Shown here piece by piece: positions 9,863 through 19,300 of a DNA stretch of 64,000 nucleotides. Both the position numbers and the translations under genes were made by a program. Source of the stretch: Anastrepha obliqua (lineage: Eukaryota; Arthropoda; Insecta; Diptera; Tephritidae); contig NC_072892.1 in assembly GCF_027943255.1 (NCBI RefSeq), forward strand, positions 25,257,792 to 25,321,791. The letters run 5' to 3'. Every line of letters starts with the position of its first letter. The stretch's first letter is position 1. A model generated the notes under the pieces. The model was not told the origin of the DNA and did no database searches. It worked only from the letters and a program-made list of their open reading frames with translations.

Positions 9863-12304
9863 ATGAAGTATTTAATTATTTTTTTGATAGGAATCGTTGC
9901 GACGATCAATGCAGTTGAGGACCAGAATTGGGCCGCTGCTAAAGACGCTGAGCAACCTGCGAATCAAACACCAGCTGCGGTTCCAGAACAGCCTCTCAAC
10001 ACAACGCAATCAGTGAATGGAACAAATGGAGCACCACCTGCGCCTACCGACGCAACGCAATCAGTGAATGGAACAGGAGTTGAGACTGGACAGCAATCAA
10101 CGAATGGAACAAATGCAGCGCCAGCTGCGGCGCCAGCTGCGGCGCCTCTCAACGCAACGAAATCAACGAATGGAGAACGAACTGCAGCTGGACAACAGCT
10201 GGGTAAGCGAGGAAATCGTGGATATAGAGCACAAGATAAGGATAAAGCAGCTGGTAATCAGCAGCATCAAAGAAATGCACATCGACGTCGTGGACATCGG
10301 CGACATAATCAGGGGTCCTCAGAAGAAGGGAAAAAGGTCAAGTCTGCAAATCAAGCACCAGAAAAAAATCCAACAGTACCAGTCAATCCAACAATAGCAG
10401 GAAATCAAAATCAAACTGGAAATGAAACACAAGCGCCACAGAACGCTACCTCGGTTCAACAGCCTAACAACGCAACGCAATCAATGAATGAAACAAATGC
10501 AGCACGAGCTGCGCCTACCAACGAAACGCAATCAGTGAATGGAACAGGAGTTCAGAATGGACAGCAATCAACGAATGGAACAAATGCAGCGCCAGCTGCG
10601 GTGCCTCTCAACGCAACGCAGTCATTGAATGGAGAACGAAGTGCAGCTGGACTACAGCCGGGTAAGCGAGGAAATCGTGGATATAGGGCACAAGGTAAGG
10701 ATAAAGCAGCTGGTAATCAGCAGCATCAAAGAAATGCACATCGACGTCGTGGACATCGGCGACATAATCAGGGGTCCTCAGAAGAAGGGAAAAAGGTCAA
10801 ATCTGCAAATCAAGCACCAGAAAAAAATCCAACACTACCAGTCAATCCAACAATAGCAGGAAATCAAAATCAAACTGGAAATGAAACACAAGCGCCACAG
10901 AATGCTACTTCGGTTCAACAGCCTAACAACGCAACGCAATCAATGAATGAAACAAATGCAGCACCAGCTGCGCCTACCAACGAAACGCAATCAGTGAATG
11001 GAACAAATGGAGCACCAGTTGCGCCTATCAACGAAACGCAATCAGTGAATGGAACAGGAGTTGATAATGGACAGCAATCAACGAATGGAACAAATGCAGC
11101 GCCAGCTGCGGCGCCTCTCAACGCAACGCAGTCATTGAATGGAGAACGAAGTGCAGCTGGACTACAGCCGGGTAAGCGAGGAAATCGTGGATATAGAGCA
11201 CAAGGTAAGGATAAAGCAGCTGGTAATCAGCAGCATCAAAGAAATGCACATCGACGTCGTGGACATCGGCGACATAATCAGGGGTCCTCAGAAGAAGGGA
11301 AAAAGGTCAAATCTGCAAATCAAGCACCAGAAAAAAATCCAACACTACCAGTCAATCCAACAATAGCAGGAAATCAAAATCAAACTGGAAATGAAACACA
11401 AGCGCCACAGAACGCTACTTCGGTTCAACAGCCTAACAACGCAACGCAATCAGTGAATGAAACAAATGCAGCACCAGCTGCGCCTACCAACGAAACGCAA
11501 TCAGTGAATGGAACAAATGGAGCACCAGTTGCGCCTATCAACGAAACGCAATCAGTGAATGGAACAGGAGTTGATAATGGACAGCAATCAACGAATGGAA
11601 CAAATGCAGCGCCAGCTGCGGCGCCTCTCAACGCAACGCAGTCATTGAATGGAGAACGAAGTGCAGCTGGACTACAGCCGGGTAAGCGAGGAAATCGTGG
11701 ATATAGAGCACAAGGTAAGGATAAAGCAGCTGGTAATCAGCAGCATCAAAGAAATGCACATCGACGTCGTGGACATCGGCGACATAATCAGGGGTCCTCA
11801 GAAGAAGGGAAAAAGGTCAAATCTGCAAATCAAGCACCAGAAAAAAATCCAACACTACCAGTCAATCCAACAATAGCAGGAAATCAAAATCAAACTGGAA
11901 ATGAAACACAAGCGCCACAGAATGCTACTTCGGTTCAACAGCCTAACAACGCAACGCAATCAGTGAATGAAACAAATGCAGCACCAGCTGCGCCTACCAA
12001 CGAAACGCAATCAGTGAATGGAACAAATGGAGCACCAGTTGCGCCTATCAACGAAACGCAATCAGTGAATGGAACAGGAGTTGATAATGGACAGCAATCA
12101 ACGAATGGAACAAATGCAGCGCCAGCTGCGGCGCCTCTCAACGCAACGCAATCAACGAATGGAATACGAACTGACGATGGTAAGCAAGGAGCGAGTGACC
12201 ACGTACCACCAGGACAGGCTAAAAAAGGTATTATATTACCTTTTTGGGTAAGACGCCGGGGCTCGCCTTTCGTGCCAAACGCAAATAATCCTGTAATGTT
12301 TTAA
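9863..12304 (+). CDS. Secreted Asn/Ala/Gln-rich tandem-repeat glycoprotein (unrecognised)
   Basis: An 813-residue uninterrupted frame. The N-terminus MKYLIIFLIGIVATINA is a clear signal peptide, with likely cleavage before VEDQ. The rest alternates two module types: spacers rich in Asn, Thr, Ala and Pro full of NGT/NET/NAT sequons (about 48 by my count), and strongly basic blocks (GKRGNRGYRAQ, HRRRGHRRHNQ) followed by SSEEGKKVKSANQ. Four basic blocks begin at 10202, 10661, 11171 and 11681. The tail departs from the repeat (LPFWVRRRGSPFVPN). Extreme glycosylation potential, low complexity and a TATA promoter suggest an abundant secretion such as a mucin, salivary or glue-type or reproductive-tract protein; this is inference. 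I recognise no homologue. The AT-rich 3' UTR ends at a poly(A) signal. No intron is needed. Confidence 0.85.
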   Translation: MKYLIIFLIGIVATINAVEDQNWAAAKDAEQPANQTPAAVPEQPLNTTQSVNGTNGAPPAPTDATQSVNGTGVETGQQSTNGTNAAPAAAPAAAPLNATKSTNGERTAAGQQLGKRGNRGYRAQDKDKAAGNQQHQRNAHRRRGHRRHNQGSSEEGKKVKSANQAPEKNPTVPVNPTIAGNQNQTGNETQAPQNATSVQQPNNATQSMNETNAARAAPTNETQSVNGTGVQNGQQSTNGTNAAPAAVPLNATQSLNGERSAAGLQPGKRGNRGYRAQGKDKAAGNQQHQRNAHRRRGHRRHNQGSSEEGKKVKSANQAPEKNPTLPVNPTIAGNQNQTGNETQAPQNATSVQQPNNATQSMNETNAAPAAPTNETQSVNGTNGAPVAPINETQSVNGTGVDNGQQSTNGTNAAPAAAPLNATQSLNGERSAAGLQPGKRGNRGYRAQGKDKAAGNQQHQRNAHRRRGHRRHNQGSSEEGKKVKSANQAPEKNPTLPVNPTIAGNQNQTGNETQAPQNATSVQQPNNATQSVNETNAAPAAPTNETQSVNGTNGAPVAPINETQSVNGTGVDNGQQSTNGTNAAPAAAPLNATQSLNGERSAAGLQPGKRGNRGYRAQGKDKAAGNQQHQRNAHRRRGHRRHNQGSSEEGKKVKSANQAPEKNPTLPVNPTIAGNQNQTGNETQAPQNATSVQQPNNATQSVNETNAAPAAPTNETQSVNGTNGAPVAPINETQSVNGTGVDNGQQSTNGTNAAPAAAPLNATQSTNGIRTDDGKQGASDHVPPGQAKKGIILPFWVRRRGSPFVPNANNPVMF
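10611..12148 (+). repeat. 510-bp coding tandem repeats
   Basis: Three near-identical 510-bp units, about 10611-11120, 11121-11630 and 11631-12140, follow an older 459-bp unit. I see only one difference between the last two and about three between the second and third. That points to recent unequal exchange or gene conversion. Because 510 is a multiple of three, copy-number change keeps the frame. Confidence 0.9.
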
Positions 12305-12454
12305 ACCAATTTGATTGTATCCTCGAAACACCCCTTTTTATCTGACAAAATTTTATTTCTATTTTAATTTTTATCAATCGCGAACATTTATAGTGTACTT
12401 ACTCTAGAAAAATACTAATATATACGAGTAATATGGGGTTATAAATCTGTTATA

Positions 12455-12460
12455 AATAAA
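12455..12460 (+). promoter_or_regulatory. Poly(A) signal of the secreted repeat protein gene
   Basis: AATAAA about 150 bp after the stop at 12304, in AT-rich DNA with no other gene signal. This gives a normal-length 3' UTR. Confidence 0.6.
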
Positions 12461-12591
12461 GGATGCACTAATATTTTTCAATTATATTTTGGTTTTTTAT
12501 TGGAAAGAGTAAAACTTGTATTTAAACACTGGGCGCGTAGTGTTCGTTAAGAGATTTCCATTGCTAACGATTTCTCGCTATTGCCTTTAGC

Positions 12592-13183
12592 CAAGGCGAA
12601 TCTATTAAAGCTGGTATCCAAGGCGAATTGAGTATCTAAGGTGGCGCCATTAAAAAACATTTACTTTATTTTTCGCGATTTCGACAAGTCTGACGTCAGC
12701 TCCCTTCGCAATACAAAACAAACAAAAGTAGCAGAAATTACATGTTTGTGAGAATTCAGTGAATGGCTTGAAAGTATTGCGGTTTGTGAGATTTAACTAA
12801 TAAAACTAATGAAAACGTGTGTTAAATTGTGAAAGCACAAATTAATATAAAGCCTCCGAATGCAGTTTGTTTGCGTTTTTATGCGGAAGACGCCGGGGTT
12901 AGCAAGTATGTGGGTGTGCGTATAATTTCTTGTTTTTGGTTGTTTCCATTCGCGTTGTGCGAATTCGGAAGACGCAATCGTGTAGTCGATCATTCTTAGG
13001 TGTTATCGGTAAATCTGCTGATTGGTTTTTTTTCTGTCGCCGTGTCCATGTGGCTATCAGCCCAGAATGAAACAAGGCGAATCCATTCCTTGTTTTCTAC
13101 TTTGCCAATAGTTTGCTTTGACAATCAAACGTACAAAACATTGTTGTTGGTCTAGTGCCACCACCTTTAATGAACGCGCCTTG
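12592..13183. mobile_element. hAT-like non-autonomous element (592 bp)
   Basis: The 8-bp sequence CCTTTAGC flanks both sides (12584-12591 and 13184-13191) as a perfect target duplication. The ends are inverted: CAAGGCGAATCTATTAAAG on the left against CAAGGCGCGTTCATTAAAG from the right. An 8-bp duplication with CA-starting ends fits hAT (a P-type element is possible). No transposase is encoded. Confidence 0.65.
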
Positions 13184-13191
13184 CCTTTAGC

Positions 13192-13555
13192 TGATTCCGG
13201 TATAAAGAGCTACCAACAGCTAGAAACCCAGAATGTATAGATCTGCACAAATATCCTTTAGGTCGTCCTCGTCCGCGTGAGCTTTGCGCGTTCCATTCTA
13301 GCGGCATCCCACTAAGAGAATAATCTGGCTTTTGAAGGGTATACCCCAGCCATCTGCACTTTCTTTCTCTAATTTTCACATTGGCCGATTTTTTTGCTTG
13401 CTACGCTTCTACGAAAAGTTCTTCGCTAGAAATTCAGCTGTCTGGCCACCATATCCGCAAAATGGTGCGAATGTTTAGAATGGTCTGCCGTCTGTTCGAT
13501 GATTCTTTAGAAACCAAACACGTTTCACGGCCATAAAGCAGCACAGGTTTGTCAA
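13192..13555 (-). mobile_element. RTE-like retrotransposon C-terminal fragment
   Basis: Minus-strand reading gives PVLLYGRETC, then KIRERKCRWLGYTLQKPDYS and LEWNAQSSRGRGRP, the C-terminal signature of a second RTE-type family (WLGHTLRK...RGRP). Frames are broken. Confidence 0.65.
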
Positions 13556-14494
13556 ATATTGATCAACATTTACCGTAATCACGCCCCATCAAACACAACT
13601 TGAAAAGAGTGGTTTCGACGCTTCCAAGGTGACAATTTCGACGTGAGCGATAGAAATCGCGAAGCGCCGCCGAAAAAATTCGAAGATACTCAACTACACC
13701 AATTATGTCGAACCCTTGATGGTATGTCTAAAGAGTTGATTGTTGGCAGCTCAACCAGCGGTAAACGTTTGCACGCGATGGGAATGGTCCAGAAAGTAGG
13801 TAACTGGTGGCAGGTGCCACATCAATTGAAGTTGAGGGATATCGAGAGACGCCCGGTGACGTGTAAGATGCTTCTTGAACGGCGGAAAAGATTTCCTGCA
13901 TCACATCGTCACTGGGGATGAAAAATGAATTCATTATGATAACCGTAAGCGTCGAAAAAGTTAGAGTCTGCTAGGTGAACCAGGTCCATCGACAGCGAAA
14001 AAAAATATTCATACTTCAAAACCTATGTTGTGCATCTGGTGTGATGAGAAGTATGTCATCTATTATGAACTCCTTAAATCATCTGACACCATCATTGGCG
14101 ATCGTTAGCGACTCCAGATAATGCGTTTGAATCGAGCTCTCAAAAGAAAAGCGTTGCTAAATCGGTCCAGAGTGTCCTTAGAGTGACCGAATTGGAAAAT
14201 TTTGCCCCACACGCCGCATTCGCCAGACATTGTACCTTCGGATTACCATCTGTTCCGATCAATGCAGTCAGCCCTTATTGGAGAGCGGCTCACTTCTTAC
14301 AAGAGCATCGCAAACTGACTCAATGAATAGATCAAGTCGAAAGAACTCGAATTTTGCGTCAGAGGAATCCATATGCTGCCTGAAAGATAGAGTAAAGTTG
14401 TAGCTTCCAATGGCACATACTTCATGTATTATTTAATTGTTTAAATACTTCGTAACTTGGCTAAGAAAGGACGGAAACTTATTCCCATTCCCAA
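13556..14494 (+). mobile_element. DD34D mariner, 5'-truncated and degenerate
   Basis: Plus-strand pieces read VSDRNREAPPKKFEDTQL, GKRLHAMGMVQKVG, then HHIVTGDEK (first catalytic Asp), LLKSSETIIGD and later a broken C-terminal half. It ends at 14494 with the terminal repeat reading TTGGGAATGGGAATAAGTTT from the right, before TA. The same family makes up 35776-38156. Its first part, including the left terminal repeat, is absent. Confidence 0.75.
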
Positions 14495-14824
14495 TATTTT
14501 ATTCATAAAAAAGTTATTCAAAACGAAATTAGATGCTTTTAGTAAGTTGTCAGGGTGGAAAACTGGCCACATCTTTTCTCATACGAAATTCGGATTGGGT
14601 ATAAAATTTTTATGGAACAATATTCGTTATTCAAAAATCCGCTTGATAAAATTCTTTATTACAAAATTCTCGGAATTTAGGTTATTTAGAATTTCTTTGG
14701 CATTTCCCCAGCATTTCTACCCAAAAGATTATTGTAATGCAGAATTTAAGACCGCCCGATAAAATGCCCCCGAAAATCAGGCACAGTTAAGTTAAAGGAA
14801 AGTAACAAACAGTATTTCGGTTTA
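14495..14824. other. AT-rich spacer
   Basis: No gene, repeat or element recognised between two mariner remnants. Confidence 0.4.
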
Positions 14825-15402
14825 TGGTAGATGGTGGATGATACTCGACCGATTAGACCAAGCTCAACCCTAAGTGAAGAGAATATTGCGGCTGTAAATG
14901 AGAGTTTTGCCGAAGCCCCGAAGAATCGATTCGGTGCCGATCTCAATAACTTGGCCTATCTTATGGAACTACTTGGACGATTTGAAATCGTATAAAATAC
15001 AGCTAGCCCAAGATTTCAAGCCGGCCGATTTGCCAAAACGTCATCATTTCAGTTGTTGGGCTCTTAAAAAAACTCGCCGACGATCCGCATTTTGTGACCC
15101 GAATTTTATTTAGCGAAGCAAAATCGCCATATTCGGACTGAAGAGAAACCCGAAGCCATTCGAGACCTTTAGACTTTTATTTTTGGGGTGTGTAAAGTCT
15201 AATTGATTTGCAGATAAGCCAACTTCGATTGAGGCATTAGAAGCCAGTATTACTAAAGTTATTCACGAGATACCACCGACCGAAGTCCTCCAGCGAGTGA
15301 TTCAGAATTGGAGTTTACGGATGGCCAAATTACGGCGTAGTTGGGGCCAACATTTGGAAGGGATTATCTTTAAAAAATAAATGTCTTGACTGGTTCTACG
15401 CA
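14825..15402 (+). mobile_element. DD41D mariner-like remnant
   Basis: Fragments in several frames: YKIQLAQDFKPADLPKRHHF, ALKKTRRR, then DKPTSIEALEASITKVIHEIP-like sequence and a C-terminal WGQHLEGIIFKK. The middle catalytic part is deleted. The 3' half is very close in sequence to the copy at 21889-22733. Confidence 0.65.
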
Positions 15403-15462
15403 AAAATTATAAAGATTGCAAAGCAGAGCAAAGGCCACGCAACTTAAACTGGCTGCACACTG

Positions 15463-15900
15463 GGGAACTTCTTCTTCTTGATTGGCGCGATAACCGCTTA
15501 CGCGATTTTGGGCAAGTTTAATGAACCGCACCAGCTGTTTTTTTCTCGTACTTACCGGCGCCAGTTCGAAACACCAAATGAAGGCAAGCTCTTCCCCACC
15601 TGATCTTTCCAACGCAGAGGAGACCTTACTCATCCTCTTCTACCACCAGCTGTTACCGCATCGAATACTTTCAGAGCTGGACCGTTTGTATCCATTCAGA
15701 CGACATGACCCAACCAACGGAGCCGCTGGATCTTTATTCGCTGAACTATGTTCATATCGTCGTAAAGCTCATACAGCTCATTCCATCGTCTACGATACTC
15801 GCCGTCCCCAAAGTTCAAAGGTTCAAAAATATTTTTTCTTTCAAACACTCCAAGTGGCGCCTCATCGGATATGGTCAACGTCCAAACTTCTGCGTCCATA
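15463..15900 (-). mobile_element. RTE-like retrotransposon 3' end
   Basis: The minus strand reads DAEVWTLT, LGVFERK, YRRRWNELYELYDDMN and IQRLRWLGHV, followed by the characteristic 3' untranslated sequence of this family. It is the same family as the copy at 4545-5560, more complete at the 3' end and truncated at 15900. Confidence 0.75.
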
Positions 15901-16225
15901 CCTTAGGAGGGGCACCGAGAAACTACGCCAATCAAATCCCTTACCTAAATTAGCTGAAATGCGTGGTGGCTCAATAGCGTCCTGGTTTGACTAGAAAGAA
16001 ATGTTGTGAATTATGTTTAAGGGTGAAAAAGTTGATCCGTTAAACGGCTAAGCGGCAAAGTGAATGAAGCGTTTACTGTTCGTCAATAAAAATGGTGAAC
16101 GGCCTTAACGTTTGCAGTGGCCACAAACGGTAGGCTTAGTTTATCTTAGGTAGGCCGGCTTCCGCGACTATTGGGTGTAGCCTAAAGAAAGCTTTAAGTT
16201 TTTTATAAAGAATTTTTACTATAAA
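15901..16225. other. Spacer downstream of the coiled-coil gene
   Basis: No feature is recognised here. The 3' UTR of the minus-strand gene may enter it from the right. Confidence 0.35.
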
Positions 16226-16231
16226 TTTATT
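16226..16231 (-). promoter_or_regulatory. Poly(A) signal of the coiled-coil gene
   Basis: AATAAA on the minus strand, about 100 bp downstream of the stop at 16332-16334. Confidence 0.55.
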
Positions 16232-16331
16232 TAGCATATCCGTGTAATGAAGTATTGTAAAAAAGAGTACACAGCTGCCATCCACAGCCGGCTCACAAGA
16301 AACCAACACCCTCCGGTGTGGGTTACTGCTA

Positions 16332-19300
16332 CTAATCTTCCCTTTTCGACAACTCCTCAACCAATTTTGCACTCTGTGTCTTGATCTGTTTGCGATTTGG
16401 CACATTGCGTAAAGGTTTCGATTCCTGCAAGAGATCCTCTTCGTCATCGTCTTGCTCCGGCTCGTTGCTATCACTGGTATCTTCCATTTCCATGCTTTCG
16501 AGGAATATGTTCTGATAGTTATTGAGATATTGCTCCATTGTGGTAGGTGATACCTCTTCCTTGTAGGCGCGCATTAGCTTGTAGACCTTACGTATCACCG
16601 TATGCAAAATTACTTCGACTAAAGGGCGATCGAGAGGAAAATAAAGATCGGTTATTGATTTAGAGGTTTGTAAAATATTTCAATCGACATACTATTCTCC
16701 TCGTAACCCTCCGGCGCACATGCGCGCATTGTGAGCATGTCAAATTTCAATAATGGCAAACGTAAATACGAATTTGGATATTTCACGCGCGTCATCTTAT
16801 CGGGACGGTCGACATGGCGAAGAATCTCGTTCAAGTTCCACAAGGACATGCTACAAAGTGACGGATTAGAAACAAAATTGTGTAATTTTATATAAAGTTA
16901 CGATTTTCAATAGAAAATCGTTAAATTTGAAAAACATTTAAATGCTTCTTATTCTGAACACTGGGATGTATTTAGGTACGTAGGGTTCAGTGTTTGACAT
17001 GTTTCTTACACTTTTTTCTTCGTCGGGACAGTCTAGCAAGTACAGCACTTAGACACAATTAAGTCCATTATACTGCACTCGGGTTCCCTTTTAATTTTCT
17101 TTAAACCTACTCGACCTCCGAAGAAATCTGAGTAGATCTTGTGGTGTCAAGGAGCCGAGGTGGTCGCTTCTTGACATATCAGTGCCAAAGACCTCAAGTC
17201 TGATTCGAGCGAAGGCTGTGCAGACGCACAGTCCGCCGTCTCATCTTCCTCTCCACATGCTGGGCAGAGTGCACTGTCTAAGATGCACATAGAACGTGAC
17301 CCGTCATCAGCCCATCCAGTCGCCTGCAGTCCCGCCTGCTTAGTAACAAGAGGAACTGCGACAGTCGGTCGGACATGACAGGTAACATCAATTTTGTCCA
17401 TATGCAGTCCCTCTTTACCTGCCAATCTCACTTATGGGTTGTAGTAACCCGTTTGCTAACCGTGGCTTTGATGGCTGTCAGAACGGGCTCCAGGCTAAGG
17501 AAGTTGGCCTCAGAGCCTATTCTGTCTAAAGAGTCAGAGATCTCGTTACTCACGATACCCACGTGTACCTGGACCCATGTTAGCATCAGGCTATTATGGC
17601 TACCGACATAGTTCAGCCTGGATTTACAGGACGCGACTACCCTTGAAGTGGTTGGGGGGGTTGTGTAAGGCCATAAGCGCAACTTGGCTGTCGCTGCAGA
17701 CACATATAGATCTGCCTCTCCATTTGTTTTCCACAACAAAGTTCACTGCTTCTTGAACAGCATACACCTCCGCTTGAAACACAGATTTATGAGACAGCAA
17801 CCTCTATTAACCCCAGATGACAACAGCAGATCTTTCTCTGGGGGCCCATTTACTTGTTGGCCTGGCCAATTTATTCGTTATTTTCCGGTGGATCCGATGG
17901 CTGAAAGAGGGAGTGCAAAAACTGTTTTTGGGCAAAGGAAAATCTAGTTAAAGCTCACTCTGACTCACTCTGCTCAAATTCTTATCTCACTCTCATCTAA
18001 CAACCAGAGTTAAACAAGTCCGAGACTGCACTAATTTTGAAGTATATTATATATTATATTTAGTAAAGAAGGTTGACAAGTGGCAAATGCCTGGAGCTCC
18101 TGCTTTCAACTATTACGCAAACTAATGTAAAACTTTGCCCTACTCAATGCCTTGAATATTTTCCATGTGATATTCTCAAGAAAACTTTCTCTAAACTAAA
18201 TCTTTTTTCCAAATTTTACAAAACCCTGGATATTGCCAGAGAAGATACACAGGGCCCTCATGTGCATTAAAATAATGAAATCAAATAATATTCAAAACTA
18301 TCGATAGTTTATCAGTTGTGACCACTATGAATAGCTTCAGGGCTCTACATGTGCCAACATTTTTTCAGGTGTACAGGCGGTGTTTCTCTCTTTGGAGGTG
18401 ATTATAACTAGTTGCATTATGTCTCTGGTTGTACAGGGTGGACCATATAGCATTTGCTTTTTGAACCACCTATTTTTTTGAGAATGGTAACACAAATGAC
18501 ATGTTAAAAGTGTTCATAATTTACTTAAAGGTTTGACATTTACGAAATGGGACGCTATATGGTGCAAGAACTGAAGCCTAATGACCATCCAATGCCATTT
18601 CGGTTCGCTCAATGGGCAGAAAATCGTTTGCCCGAAGATGAGCATTTTTACCGAAAAATCATCTTTTCTGATGAAGCTCATTTTCACATCGGTGGCTACG
18701 TCAATAAGCAAAATTGTCGGATTTGGGGCTCAGAAAATCCACACGTTACTGTAGAGAAGCAAATGCATCCACAACGAGTCACTGTTTGGTGCGGTTTTTG
18801 GTCTGGCGGCATCATCGGGCCATTTTTTTTCGAAAATTAGCGAAGAGCCGCGGTTATAGTAAATGGCGAGCGTTACCGTGACATGCTCAACGAGTTGTTT
18901 CCAAAAATTGAAGAGGATGACATGGAGGACATTTGGTTTCAACAGGACGGTGCAACTTGTCACACTGCCAAAGTTACACTCGAACTTTTGGCTACCGTTT
19001 TTGAAAACCGAATAATCAGCCGAAATTCCGATATCCATTGGCCGCCTCGGAGCTGTGTTTTAAGCCCGTTGGACTATTTTTTGTGGGGAGCCGTTAAGGA
19101 CAAATGCTATGCGAACCATCCAGAGACGATTGATGCTTTAAAACACGAAATCGAAGTTGCCATTCATGAAATTGGAGCCCAAACAATCGAAAATGCGCTT
19201 AAAAATTGGGTGGATCGAATGGCCAGTCGTGGCAGTCATTTGAACGATGTTATTTTTCATTCACAAATGACAATGTTTAATCTTCAAAATAAAAAAAAAA

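Noticed and set aside
10611..12148. Regularly spaced repeats as a possible CRISPR-like array
   Set aside because: Units are 510 bp, coding, and have no unique spacers. This is eukaryotic tandem duplication.
9964..12251. Repeated open frames of 60-109 aa on the other frames and strand of the secreted repeat gene
   Set aside because: They recur with the 510-bp unit and follow from the repeat's composition. They lack signals of their own.
12245..12902. AAGACGCCGGGG occurring at the end of the secreted repeat gene and inside the hAT-like element
   Set aside because: Only about 12 bp is shared, without extension either side. I take it as chance.
14457..14762. 101-aa plus-strand frame
   Set aside because: It starts in the mariner 3' end and runs into AT-rich DNA; Lys/Phe/Ile content follows base composition.
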